Assembly: GCF_017254845.1 (NCBI RefSeq)
Contig: NZ_JAFKCU010000004.1
Span: 62,001-126,000 of the forward strand
Length of the DNA: 64,000 bases
Origin: Algoriphagus pacificus
GTDB taxonomy: Bacteria > Bacteroidota > Bacteroidia > Cytophagales > Cyclobacteriaceae
Reading direction: 5' to 3'
Below the pieces are notes generated by a model. The model made no database searches. It was not told the DNA's origin and worked only from the letters and a program-made list of their open reading frames with translations. Made by a program: the position numbers and the translations under genes. Of the stretch, positions 7,852 through 16,536 are shown in pieces. The first letter of the stretch is position 1, and every line of letters starts with the position of its first letter.

Positions 7852-9549
7852 ATGCTACAAGATTCAAAAGAAAAGCGCACATACGACGCCATTGTGATAG
7901 GTTCTGGAGCCAGCGGAGGTTGGGCCGCCAAAGAACTAACAGAAAAAGGACTGAAAACCTTGGTTCTCGAAAGAGGAAGGATGGTCAAACATATTGAAGA
8001 TTATCCTACAGCTTCCAAGGCACCTTGGGAATTTGAATTCCGTGGGGCCGTCCCTTTGGAAAAAAGATCAGGAATCGGTGGAGGAAGATGGTTGAGAGAA
8101 GAAACAGCTCATTGGGCTTTGGCAGATGATGAGCAACCTATTATCCAGGAGAAGCCATTTCGATGGTTTAGAGGCTATCATGTTGGTGGGAAATCTCTGC
8201 TCTGGGCAAGAGCCACGCAACGCTGGTCAGATTATGATTTTGAAGGTCCAGCTAGAGATGGATTTGCAATTGATTGGCCTATTCGCACCAAAGATCTAAA
8301 TCCTTGGTATGAATATGTGGAGCGCTTTGCAGGTATCGCAGGAAGTAAAGATGGATTACCCGAACTTCCGGATTCTGAGGTGATGCCAGGCTTTGAACTG
8401 AGTTGCATTGAGCAATATTATAAAGAGCAGTTGCAGGCAAATTATGGAAACAGGCATTTGATACAAGGGCGATGCGCTCATTTGACTGATCCACAGGAAA
8501 TCCATAAGCAGCAGGGAAGAAATAAATGCCAGAATCAAGCCATGTGTAATCGGGGTTGTGTCTACGGCGGTTACTTTTCTGCCAATGCATCTACTTTGCC
8601 ATGGGCAGAGAAAACTGGAAATCTAACTGTCAGACCTGATGCTGTGGTAGAATCAATTATTTATGATGATGCAAAAGGAAAAGCAACTGGAGTAAGAATC
8701 ATCGATCGTCATAGCAAAGAAGCCATCGAGTTTTATGCGAAAATCATCTTTGTAAATGCATCCACGATAGCTTCCAATGCGATTTTACTGAATTCAAAAT
8801 CCAGTACATTTTCCAACGGAATTGGAAATGAAAATGGATTGATGGGTAAGTTTCTGGCTTGCCATAATTATCGAGGCAAAGGCTATGCAACTTTCGAAGG
8901 ATTTTTAGATAAAGCCAACATGGGTAGAAACCCGGGCCATGCTTATGTGCCGAGATTCCGAAATGTTTTCAAACAAGAAACTGATTTTCTTCGAGGCTAT
9001 TCCATTGGAATGTCTGGCGGAAGAAGCATGGGTTCGGATACTAGCATGATTGGAGATGAACTGAGAGATAATTTGCTCAATCAAAAATACAATGATGTCT
9101 GGGGATTGGCTTCTTGGATGCAGGGTGAAACTGTTCCTGTGGAAGATAATCACATGCGACTCAGCCCAGATCAAGTGGATAAATACGGGATTCCACAAAT
9201 CATTCTTTCAGTTGAGTGGAAGGAAAATGATGATAAAATGGCAGCAGATTTCGTTGCTCAGCAAACAGAAATGTATGAGCGGGCAGGTTTCAAAAACATC
9301 AAAGTAGAAGATTCACATTCTGATCCTGGTTCGGACATCCATGAAATGGGAGGAGTGAGAATGGGGAAAGACCCTAAAGATTCTTTGCTCAATGAATGGA
9401 ATCAATTGCATCTCTGTAAAAATGTTTTTGTAACGGATGGAGCATGTATGACTAGTACAAGTACCCAAAATCCAACATTGACTTTTATGGCGCTGACTGC
9501 AAGAGCGGCGAACCATGCAGTTGAAGAACTGAATAAATTGAATCTATAA
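7852..9549 (+). CDS. GMC-family FAD-dependent sugar/alcohol dehydrogenase, large subunit
   Basis: FAD-binding oxidoreductase of the glucose-methanol-choline family, 565 aa. The N-terminal dinucleotide motif GSGASGG (about residues 17-23) is followed by the ELTEKG helix and LERG, where the FAD ribose binds. The C-terminal catalytic segment has IHEMGGVRMG (His497) and STSTQNPTLTFMAL, the His-Asn pair region of the family. It has no signal of its own and is presumably carried out by the Tat signal on its small subunit. The same two-gene arrangement occurs in gluconate 2-dehydrogenase and glucoside 3-dehydrogenase, both of which pass electrons to a cytochrome c. The next gene begins 26 bases on. 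Substrate not determined; a glycoside C3 position is my preferred inference. Confidence 0.9.
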   Translation: MLQDSKEKRTYDAIVIGSGASGGWAAKELTEKGLKTLVLERGRMVKHIEDYPTASKAPWEFEFRGAVPLEKRSGIGGGRWLREETAHWALADDEQPIIQEKPFRWFRGYHVGGKSLLWARATQRWSDYDFEGPARDGFAIDWPIRTKDLNPWYEYVERFAGIAGSKDGLPELPDSEVMPGFELSCIEQYYKEQLQANYGNRHLIQGRCAHLTDPQEIHKQQGRNKCQNQAMCNRGCVYGGYFSANASTLPWAEKTGNLTVRPDAVVESIIYDDAKGKATGVRIIDRHSKEAIEFYAKIIFVNASTIASNAILLNSKSSTFSNGIGNENGLMGKFLACHNYRGKGYATFEGFLDKANMGRNPGHAYVPRFRNVFKQETDFLRGYSIGMSGGRSMGSDTSMIGDELRDNLLNQKYNDVWGLASWMQGETVPVEDNHMRLSPDQVDKYGIPQIILSVEWKENDDKMAADFVAQQTEMYERAGFKNIKVEDSHSDPGSDIHEMGGVRMGKDPKDSLLNEWNQLHLCKNVFVTDGACMTSTSTQNPTLTFMALTARAANHAVEELNKLNL

Positions 9550-9575
9550 TAATTGAATACAAGTTTCTATTAAAA

Positions 9576-10439
9576 ATGAAAATCAAACCTGTTTTACTGC
9601 TCCTTTTATTAATCGGACCTTTGATCTTTTTTGATGCCAATGCGCAGGAAAAAGGAGATCCTTTGATGCAAGTTCCACTTGGAGTCCAATCTTATTCTTT
9701 CCGGAATCATTGGGCAAATGGAGTGGAAGCTACACTCGATATAATCCAGAAAATGGGTTTCAAAGAGTTGGAAGGTGGAGCACCAAGAGGTGTAACAACA
9801 GAAGAATTCATTAAACTTTGCGAAGCTAGAGGAATAAGTATTCCATCCACAGGAACCGGCTTTGAGCAATTGGAAGAAAATCCACAGGCAGTAGCGGATC
9901 GAGTGAAAGCGTTAGGAGCAAAGTATGTAATGTGTTCTTGGTTACCTCATAATGGAGATTTCACCAAGGTAAATGCAGATCGTGCGATCAAGGCATTCAA
10001 TGAGGGAGGAAAAGTATTGAAGGAGAATGGGATTGTTTTCAAATACCATGTTCACGGCTACGAATTTCAGCCTTATGAAAATGGAACTTTGTTGGATTAT
10101 ATCATCGAAAACACCGATCCAGAATATGTGTCTTTCCAGATGGATGTGATGTGGACTCATTTTGGAGGAGGGGATCCAGTGGCTTTACTCAAAAAGTATG
10201 GAGATCGATGGGTGTCATTGCATTTGAAAGATTTCAGGAAAGGGGCTCCAAAAGACATGACGGGCCTCACAGGACCAGAAAATGATGTTCCATTGGGGAC
10301 AGGCGAACTGGATATTCCTGGTATACTTCGGGAGTCCAATAAAATCGGGATCAAGCATATGTTTATAGAAGATGAAAGTGATAACGAACTCGAGAATCTT
10401 CCGAAAAGCATTGCTTACTTAAAAAGCCTTAAATACTAA
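9576..10439 (+). CDS. Exported sugar phosphate isomerase/epimerase-like TIM-barrel protein
   Basis: TIM-barrel protein of the xylose-isomerase-like/AP-endonuclease-2 superfamily, 287 aa. A signal peptide (about 1-24, ending ANAQ) places it in the periplasm, unlike true cytosolic isomerases. Metal-site segments typical of the fold are visible: KELEGGAPRG, YHVHGYEF, FQMDVMWTHFGG, VSLHLKDF and MFIEDE near the end. It is the third gene of the operon with the dehydrogenase subunits. Periplasmic relatives in Bacteroidota gene sets with GMC and Gfo/Idh enzymes act on oxidised (3-keto) glycosides as lyases or hydratases. That is the most attractive role here, but it is inferred from family and context only. 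Confidence 0.85.
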   Translation: MKIKPVLLLLLLIGPLIFFDANAQEKGDPLMQVPLGVQSYSFRNHWANGVEATLDIIQKMGFKELEGGAPRGVTTEEFIKLCEARGISIPSTGTGFEQLEENPQAVADRVKALGAKYVMCSWLPHNGDFTKVNADRAIKAFNEGGKVLKENGIVFKYHVHGYEFQPYENGTLLDYIIENTDPEYVSFQMDVMWTHFGGGDPVALLKKYGDRWVSLHLKDFRKGAPKDMTGLTGPENDVPLGTGELDIPGILRESNKIGIKHMFIEDESDNELENLPKSIAYLKSLKY

Positions 10440-10530
10440 ATTCTAGTGTAGAACAGGGTCGGGTTCTTCAGGTTAAAATTTGTAAAACATTGATCATTAG
10501 TGTGTAAATAACAATTTTAGTTTGTAAATT

Positions 10531-10544
10531 TTAGTTCGAACTAA
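10531..10544. promoter_or_regulatory. 14-base palindrome before the alpha/beta-hydrolase-TPR gene
   Basis: TTAGTTCGAACTAA is a perfect 7+7 palindrome ending 10 bases before the ATG at 10555. A protein bound here would cover the start of the transcript or of translation. Short palindromes arise by chance in AT-rich DNA, so this is weak support. Confidence 0.3.
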
Positions 10545-10554
10545 TCCAATTGTT

Positions 10555-11823
10555 ATGAGAAATACATTTTTAACTGGGCTCTTTTCTTTTCTATTAATCA
10601 GTTTTTCAGGTTTCTCACAAGTTAAATCAAGACTTGTTTCCGTTGACGGGCGGATGGTGGAAGTGAAAACATCTGGTTTGGAGGAAAGGAAATTAATGCA
10701 ACCTGTTGTGATTTTTGAATCAGGACTCGCAGAGGATTTATCGATTTGGGATCAGGCTTTTGCTCAAGTTTCTGATTATGCTCCCGTTTTATCTTACAAT
10801 CGAGCAGGTATCGGTCAATCAGATTTATCCTCTGATTCAATAAGTATCTCCAGCCGAGCCCATGAGTTGAAAGCTTTATTGGAAGGAATGAAAATTGACC
10901 CCCCTTACATTTTGGTTGGCCATAATTGGGGAGCACTGATCAGCAGGGAGTTTGCAGCTAATTTTTCCAATGATGTAATGGGCTTGCTTTATTTGGATCC
11001 GATCACTGATTTAGATAATCAAGAGGATCTGACTGCTTTACTTACGAAAGATGGATTGGATGGAGCGCTTCTCTCAGAAGAATACCTTGAATTTTTAGAA
11101 ACCCGAATGAATCGCCATAACCCTGGAGTCCAAAAAGAAGTTTCCGCATTCATATCCTTATTAAAAAACAACCAAGTGGATTGGGAGTCAAAAAAAGTAG
11201 AATTCCTCAAGTCCTCGGTTATGATTGGAAGAAAAGCTGATATGTTCCCAATGATGGGAAGATTGTCGATGGATTCGAGAGAGTTCTATAAAAAACTTAT
11301 TGCTGGGAAAGTAGATTATTTTGAAGAATTCCTTCTAGACAAAACCAAAACATCATTGGTTTTATCTTCTGGTTCTATGAATATTTTGCCTTATCAAGAG
11401 CCACTTTTGATTTCTTCCAATGTTCAAAATCTAATTTTCAGCGATGTTGAATTTCAGATTTTGAATGCAGGACTAAAATTAGATGCGGATTCTTATGGTG
11501 AATATTTAGATGGTTTAGTTACCTACATGCCTAAATCACTGATTACTGAAAGGACTTATAATATGTTGGGCTATAGCTTGATGCGACATGATCAGTACGA
11601 ACAGGCTCTGGTGCTTTTTGAAAAGAATTTAGAAAGATACCCTCAGTCCGCTAACGTTTATGATTCTTACGGAGATGGATTGCTTGCACTGGGAAAAGTA
11701 GAAGAAGCTATTCCTTATTTCGAAAAAGCAATTGAATTAGGGACTGATGTTTCCCACCGTGATTTGGAATTATTCCGAAAAAATCTTGCTAAGAGTAAAG
11801 AAATGCTGGCAAGTCAAAATTGA
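10555..11823 (+). CDS. Alpha/beta-hydrolase-fold protein with C-terminal TPR repeats; nucleophile replaced
   Basis: Exported protein of 422 aa: signal peptide (about 1-22), an alpha/beta-hydrolase-like domain (about 25-330) and two TPR units near the C-terminus (about 343-410; YNMLGYSLMR, VYDSYGDGLLALGKVEEAI). The hydrolase half has the SGLAEDLSIWDQ, YNRAGIGQSD and LVGHNWGAL landmarks. The nucleophile elbow reads G-H-N-W-G, with Asn124 (codon AAT at 10924-10926) where active relatives have Ser or Asp. I also see no clear catalytic histidine before the TPRs. It is probably a non-catalytic binding protein, or an enzyme with other chemistry. It is preceded by a 14-base palindrome and stands as its own unit. 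Confidence 0.8.
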   Translation: MRNTFLTGLFSFLLISFSGFSQVKSRLVSVDGRMVEVKTSGLEERKLMQPVVIFESGLAEDLSIWDQAFAQVSDYAPVLSYNRAGIGQSDLSSDSISISSRAHELKALLEGMKIDPPYILVGHNWGALISREFAANFSNDVMGLLYLDPITDLDNQEDLTALLTKDGLDGALLSEEYLEFLETRMNRHNPGVQKEVSAFISLLKNNQVDWESKKVEFLKSSVMIGRKADMFPMMGRLSMDSREFYKKLIAGKVDYFEEFLLDKTKTSLVLSSGSMNILPYQEPLLISSNVQNLIFSDVEFQILNAGLKLDADSYGEYLDGLVTYMPKSLITERTYNMLGYSLMRHDQYEQALVLFEKNLERYPQSANVYDSYGDGLLALGKVEEAIPYFEKAIELGTDVSHRDLELFRKNLAKSKEMLASQN

Positions 11824-11897
11824 TATTTGTTGAATTGCTTTTAATTGAATTCCGGGTTTTCGCTCGGAATTTTTACTTTTAGGCAAATTCAATATTA

Positions 11898-13307
11898 ATG
11901 AAGAGAATATTTCTGGCGGTTGTACTAATCTGTTTAAGTGCATTTTCTGCATTTCCCCAAGATTTCAATGTTCTGATCATTCATGTAGATGATTTGGGCT
12001 GGGCGGACATAGAGCCATTGGGAAGTGATTTTTACGAGACACCCAACATTACCAAATTGGCAAAAGAGGGGATGCTTTTCACCAATTCCTACGCTGCAGC
12101 GGCTATTTGTTCTCCAACTCGAGCTGCTATGCTGACAGGAAAATATCCGGCAAGATTAGGAATTACAGATTGGATCAGAGCGAAATTTCAAGGAGTATCA
12201 ACTTCTGGTCTGCCTGGAGAATATGAAGTTTTTGAAGATAAGCCATTGAAAACTCCCAAAATCCAAGGTTATCTTCCATTGGAAGAAGTCACCATCGCAG
12301 AACGCATGAAAGAGCATGGCTATCAAACCCTACATGTGGGAAAATGGCATTTGGGTGAAGAGGGTTATTGTCCTACTGATCAGGGCTTTGATGTGAATAT
12401 TGGGGGCAATGACTTGGGACAACCACCTAGTTATTTTGATCCTTATTTACCTGAAAAGCCAAGGGAGTTTTATGAGATTACCACGCTTAAACCCAGAAAA
12501 GAAGGAGAGTTTCTGACTGATCGGGAAGGGGATGAGGTAGTAAATTTCATTCGAGAAAAAAAAGACAAGAAGTTCTTTATCCAATGGGCACCTTATGCAG
12601 TACATACTCCTATCATGGGTAAGCCTGAATTGGTGGAAAAATATAAGCAAAAAGAGCCCGGTGACCAAAGGAATCCTGTTTATGCGGCCTTGGTAGAAAG
12701 TGTCGACCAAAACGTCGGCAAAGTAATGGAAGCCTTGGATCAAATGGGATTGAGAGAAAATACCTTAGTGATTTTCACCTCTGATAATGGAGGTTTGATT
12801 GGAAATTACGATAATCCAATTACCAATAATTATCCGCTTAAATCGCAGAAAGGCTATCCTTACGAGGGCGGGATTCGCATCCCAACGATTGTAAGTTGGC
12901 CGGGCGTCATACCAGAAGGAAGCATAAATGATACACCTATCATCACCATGGATTGGATTCCGACAGTATTGGATTTTATGGGAGAAAACCCAAAGCTGGA
13001 TGAATTCGATGGTGTAAGCTTGAAAGGAGTTTTAACTCAGGAAAGTGAGCTTTCAGCTAGAGATTTATTTTGGCATTTCCCCCATTATCGTTTATCAGAT
13101 ATTGTTCCGTATGCGATTGTAAGGTCCGGAGATTACAAGTTGATTCATTACTTTGATGGAAGTCCTGGAGAACTTTATGACCTGAATCTAGACCTCCAGG
13201 AATCAGTCAATGTGATATCAACCAGAAAGGCAATAGCAGATCAATTGCAGATGAAAATTGAAAACTGGTTGAAAGAAACCGGAGCTAGGTTGCCCGTAGG
13301 AAAGTAA
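11898..13307 (+). CDS. Sulfatase (arylsulfatase A-like, formylglycine type)
   Basis: Exported sulfate-ester hydrolase of the alkaline-phosphatase superfamily, 469 aa. A signal peptide (about 1-20) precedes the metal-binding pair in IHVDDLGWAD (Asp31/Asp32). The sulfatase signature CSPTRAAMLTG carries Cys71, the residue oxidised to formylglycine by a maturation enzyme. VGKWHLG and FTSDNGG complete the active site. Because Cys71 is present, activity depends on a formylglycine-generating or radical-SAM maturase, and none is encoded in this window. Sulfatases of this kind act on sulfated algal or host polysaccharides, in line with the glycosidases nearby. It is convergent with the response regulator, with 14 bases between them. 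Substrate subfamily unassigned. Confidence 0.92.
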   Translation: MKRIFLAVVLICLSAFSAFPQDFNVLIIHVDDLGWADIEPLGSDFYETPNITKLAKEGMLFTNSYAAAAICSPTRAAMLTGKYPARLGITDWIRAKFQGVSTSGLPGEYEVFEDKPLKTPKIQGYLPLEEVTIAERMKEHGYQTLHVGKWHLGEEGYCPTDQGFDVNIGGNDLGQPPSYFDPYLPEKPREFYEITTLKPRKEGEFLTDREGDEVVNFIREKKDKKFFIQWAPYAVHTPIMGKPELVEKYKQKEPGDQRNPVYAALVESVDQNVGKVMEALDQMGLRENTLVIFTSDNGGLIGNYDNPITNNYPLKSQKGYPYEGGIRIPTIVSWPGVIPEGSINDTPIITMDWIPTVLDFMGENPKLDEFDGVSLKGVLTQESELSARDLFWHFPHYRLSDIVPYAIVRSGDYKLIHYFDGSPGELYDLNLDLQESVNVISTRKAIADQLQMKIENWLKETGARLPVGK

Positions 13308-13321
13308 TTCAATTGACTTTC

Positions 13322-14005
13322 TTAGCACACCAATTTATAGCCATATCCTCGAACATTCAGGATTTGGATGTTGGGGTCGTCTTGAAGTTTTTTTCGGAGC
13401 TTAGTGATGAAAACATCCATGCTTCTTGCATTAAAGAAGTCATCGGCACCCCAGATTCTGGTCAGGATCAGGCTTCGATCAGTAATGTCATTGCTGTTTT
13501 CAAGTAGGATTTCCAGGAGTTGGGATTCCCGGGCAGTCAAGGGAGATTCTTTCTCTCCCAATTTTAAAAGCTGTCTAGTTGGATGAAATTCAAATTCACC
13601 AAGTTCTAACCAGTCCCGCTGCTGATTTTTAATCAGTTTTCGATCCAGTTGTGCATTGATTCGAACGATCAATTCCTCCATGCTAAATGGCTTTCGGATA
13701 TAGTCATTTCCACCTTGCCCAAATCCTTTGACCACATCTTCTGTCTGGCCTTTTGAAGTCAGAAAGATAATGGGAGTGAAAGGATCAATTTTCCGGATTT
13801 GCTCAGCTAAAGTGAACCCATCCTTTTTAGGCATCATCACATCCAAGACTAAAATATCGGGTTTTGAGGCCTTGTATTTTTCCCAAGCGATGTCTCCATT
13901 GGCGCAAAGCAAAACCTCAAAATCTCGGCTTTCCAGACTTTCCTGAACGATCATTCCCAGGGAAATCTCATCTTCTGCTAAAAGGACTTTGGTTTTTGAG
14001 TTCAT
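13322..14005 (-). CDS. OmpR-family response regulator (RprY-like)
   Basis: Transcription factor of a two-component system, 227 aa. The receiver domain (about 4-118) has the acidic pair AEDE, the phospho-acceptor in LVLDVMMPKKDG (Asp55), the LTSKG threonine/serine site and the KPF lysine. The C-terminal domain (about 133-226) is an OmpR/PhoB winged helix ending NVRGYGYKLV. ATG 14005 overlaps the kinase stop by four bases (ATGA), a translational-coupling arrangement, and is preferred over TTG 14011. OmpR-type regulators bind direct repeats spaced about one helical turn apart. Three such repeats lie ahead of the kinase gene at 15604-15628. Confidence 0.93.
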   Translation of the reverse strand: MNSKTKVLLAEDEISLGMIVQESLESRDFEVLLCANGDIAWEKYKASKPDILVLDVMMPKKDGFTLAEQIRKIDPFTPIIFLTSKGQTEDVVKGFGQGGNDYIRKPFSMEELIVRINAQLDRKLIKNQQRDWLELGEFEFHPTRQLLKLGEKESPLTARESQLLEILLENSNDITDRSLILTRIWGADDFFNARSMDVFITKLRKKLQDDPNIQILNVRGYGYKLVC

Positions 14006-15564
14006 GGCCAAATGGTGGTAAATGAAGTACTATGAGGGGCGGTTTGCAAAATGATTTCGCCTCCATGTTTTTCTATAATTTTTTTGACATAGTAGAGACC
14101 GATTCCAAAGCCTTTGACATCATGGACATTGCCTTGAGGGATTCTGTAAAACTGCTCAAAGATTCGTTCTTTCTGGCCTGAACTGATTTTTCCGCCATTA
14201 TCCCAGATTCTGATTTTGGTCTGGTTACTCTGATCCAAAGTGATCTGGATCTGATCTCCCCCGTATTTGATGGCATTGTCCAAGAGATTGGAAAGTGCAT
14301 TCTCAAAGTGAAAAGTGTCTACTAAAATTGGCTTAATAGTAGAAGGAAGTGATAACTCGATTTTCTTCTCAGGTGCCAGTGTTTGGTATTTTTGAAGCAA
14401 AGATCTCAAAACAGGTTCCGGATCGATTTCTTCTGTTCGCAGCATCAATTGCTCCGAGTCCAGCGTGGCAGTTTCCAATAATTTCTCCACCATCAGATTC
14501 AGTTTATGCAATTGCATTTTGGAAATACCCAAATACCTTTTGTTCTTTTCCGGATCATTGGAAGGGTTAAATTGCTCGATACCTTCAATGGCTGAAAGGG
14601 TAGTGGCTATCGGAGTTTTAAACTCATGAGTAATATTTGAAATCAGATCCTGCTTGATTTCTGCGATTTCCTTCTGGTTTTTGATGGTTTGATAGAGGTA
14701 ATAAAATGCAAAGGCAATAATCACTAAAAACAGCACAGAAGTTAGGATTTCAATGATTCCTCTCCTTAAAACGGTCAAAGCTGTATTTTCAAAGTACATT
14801 TCTAGCCTTTGACCTCTAGGTAAAAAAGTGGATTTTGACTGGGTTTTGAAAGGCATTTCCAAGGCCTCTTTTTCATGATAGGCTCCGTTCAGACTGTCTC
14901 CATCATAGTGCAGCAAACCATAATTAATATCGATTTTCTTTCGGGCAAGTTCTGCTTGTAGGTAGTTGTTGATTTTGTCAAAATCCAAGGAATCCCGGGT
15001 GATGGAAATGATGATTTGACTTGTAAGCTTTTTGATACTTCTTAAGCTATCTGCAGCTTCCAAACCTCGGAAAATGTTGATTTCGTTTATTTCATCAACT
15101 TGAAAATTATGTAAAGTATCCTGATGAAGTCTTAATTCATGATTTCCGGAATCTGTACTATCCTGAAATATTTCACCCGTGCTGGAGAGAGCTTTTAGTA
15201 TCAGCTGACTTTTTCCAACACGCTTAAAAAAGCCCAAAGAACTCTTTGAGGTGTCGGAAACAATAAGGGAATCAGCCGAGCTATCATTCAAGAAAAACTT
15301 GGTTTTAACAGAATCGGGATGAAGAGATGGGGCTTGTTTCCATTCTAATCGTTGTAAATTATCTGTCAAGGTAACCACATCACTTTTTGCTATTTCAGCA
15401 TAATACTCATCCAAAGCGGTATCCAAACTCCCTTGGATATCATTCACCAATTGGTTTTCGATGAGCTGAAACTGAGAGATGTTCCGATAGATCTGAACAC
15501 CAATACTGATGCATAACGTAAATGCAATCAGAATCCCTATCCGCTTGAATTGTAGTTGTTTCAC
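14002..15564 (-). CDS. Membrane sensor histidine kinase (RprX-like), no HAMP seen
   Basis: Sensor kinase of 520 aa. The first membrane segment is at about 8-26. A periplasmic sensor region of roughly 230 residues with no recognisable fold follows, and the second membrane segment is near 268-292. A short helix (YQTIKNQKEIAEIKQ) then leads straight into the H-box NITHEFKTPIA; I see no HAMP domain between. The HATPase has an N-box (NALSNLLDNAIKYGG), a D-x-G site (RIWDNGGKI) and KGFGIGLYYVK. The start is GTG 15564. It is co-transcribed with the response regulator and divergent from the GLPGLI gene. The architecture matches the RprX-type kinases common in Bacteroidota. Its signal is unknown. Confidence 0.92.
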   Translation of the reverse strand: MKQLQFKRIGILIAFTLCISIGVQIYRNISQFQLIENQLVNDIQGSLDTALDEYYAEIAKSDVVTLTDNLQRLEWKQAPSLHPDSVKTKFFLNDSSADSLIVSDTSKSSLGFFKRVGKSQLILKALSSTGEIFQDSTDSGNHELRLHQDTLHNFQVDEINEINIFRGLEAADSLRSIKKLTSQIIISITRDSLDFDKINNYLQAELARKKIDINYGLLHYDGDSLNGAYHEKEALEMPFKTQSKSTFLPRGQRLEMYFENTALTVLRRGIIEILTSVLFLVIIAFAFYYLYQTIKNQKEIAEIKQDLISNITHEFKTPIATTLSAIEGIEQFNPSNDPEKNKRYLGISKMQLHKLNLMVEKLLETATLDSEQLMLRTEEIDPEPVLRSLLQKYQTLAPEKKIELSLPSTIKPILVDTFHFENALSNLLDNAIKYGGDQIQITLDQSNQTKIRIWDNGGKISSGQKERIFEQFYRIPQGNVHDVKGFGIGLYYVKKIIEKHGGEIILQTAPHSTSFTTIWP

Positions 15565-15603
15565 GACGCTAAATTAGGAGCAAACTGATTGAAAAACCGA
15601 ATG

Positions 15604-15628
15604 TTAACACACGTTAACACTGCTTAAC
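15604..15628. promoter_or_regulatory. Three TTAAC direct repeats at 10-base steps, candidate response-regulator site
   Basis: TTAAC begins at 15604, 15614 and 15624, each followed by a similar pair of bases (AC, AC, TC). The step is exactly 10 bases, about one turn of B-DNA. The array lies between the divergent kinase and GLPGLI starts. A TTGGTTTG element at 15651-15658, one base from the Bacteroidota -7 consensus, follows it. The layout is that of an OmpR-family activator site. Confidence 0.55.
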
Positions 15629-15676
15629 TCAGTTGTTTGGCTTGTTTTTATTGGTTTGTGTCAAAGAAAATAGACT

Positions 15677-16507
15677 ATGAAAACCAAAATTTTACTACTC
15701 GCCTTTATTGCCTTCATGAGTTTTGTTGGGACTTCTTTTTCCCAAGGATTAACAGGAAGAGCGTATTACAAATCATCCTCCAATATCAAGTTTTCCATGG
15801 ATAGCACCAAGATGGCTCCAGAAGTGATGGCTGATCTTCAAAGGCAACTCAAGAAACAGATGGAAAGAGAATACATTCTTTCTTTCAATCAGGGAGAGTC
15901 CAATTGGAAGCAAGCCGAAAGCCTAGGATCTGGTCCAGCTTCTGCCTCATCAGGTGGTGCGAGCATCGTGATCAATACTGGAAGCAGTGATTTGATTTTA
16001 TATAAAAACCTAGCAGAGCAAACTTATTTGAAAGAAGAGGATCTCATGGGAAGAGAGTTTCTGGTAAAGGACAATTTGAATCTTTATGATTGGGAACTTA
16101 CTGATGAAACAAAGAAGATAGGCAATTACGAATGCCAGAAAGCCACCTATTCAAAAATCGTGGATAGCAAGCGCTTTTCTACAGGTATGGAAGAAATGGA
16201 AGTCGTAAAAGATACTGTTCAGGTAGTGGCTTGGTTCACTTCACAAATTCCAGTTAGCCATGGACCTTCTGAATTTTGGGGCTTGCCAGGTTTGATTTTG
16301 GAACTGCAAAACAATGGAAGTACTCTAATCGCCGAAAAAATTGTGTTGAATCCCGAAGAGCCAGTTGAAATAGTAGTTCCTAATAAAGGTAAAGAGATGA
16401 GCAGCGAGGAATATCGTGCCCTTGCAGACGAAAAGATGCAGGAGATGATGAAGAAATATTCCGGTAAATCAGGAGAACATCAGATGACTATCAAAATCGG
16501 AAATTGA
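15677..16507 (+). CDS. GLPGLI family protein
   Basis: Exported protein of 276 aa that carries the name-giving motif in SEFWGLPGLILEL (about residues 196-208). A signal peptide (about 1-22, ending TSFSQG) sends it to the periplasm or outer membrane. The segment VVAWFTSQIPVSHGP before the motif, and IGNYECQKATY further up, are also typical of the family. GLPGLI proteins are confined largely to Bacteroidota and have no established biochemical role. They are often encoded next to TonB-dependent receptors, as here: the receptor begins 29 bases downstream. It shares its upstream region with the divergent kinase gene and is a likely target of that system (inference). Confidence 0.92.
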   Translation: MKTKILLLAFIAFMSFVGTSFSQGLTGRAYYKSSSNIKFSMDSTKMAPEVMADLQRQLKKQMEREYILSFNQGESNWKQAESLGSGPASASSGGASIVINTGSSDLILYKNLAEQTYLKEEDLMGREFLVKDNLNLYDWELTDETKKIGNYECQKATYSKIVDSKRFSTGMEEMEVVKDTVQVVAWFTSQIPVSHGPSEFWGLPGLILELQNNGSTLIAEKIVLNPEEPVEIVVPNKGKEMSSEEYRALADEKMQEMMKKYSGKSGEHQMTIKIGN

Positions 16508-16536
16508 TTTCTAAAACCTCCGAAAACTAAACCAAC

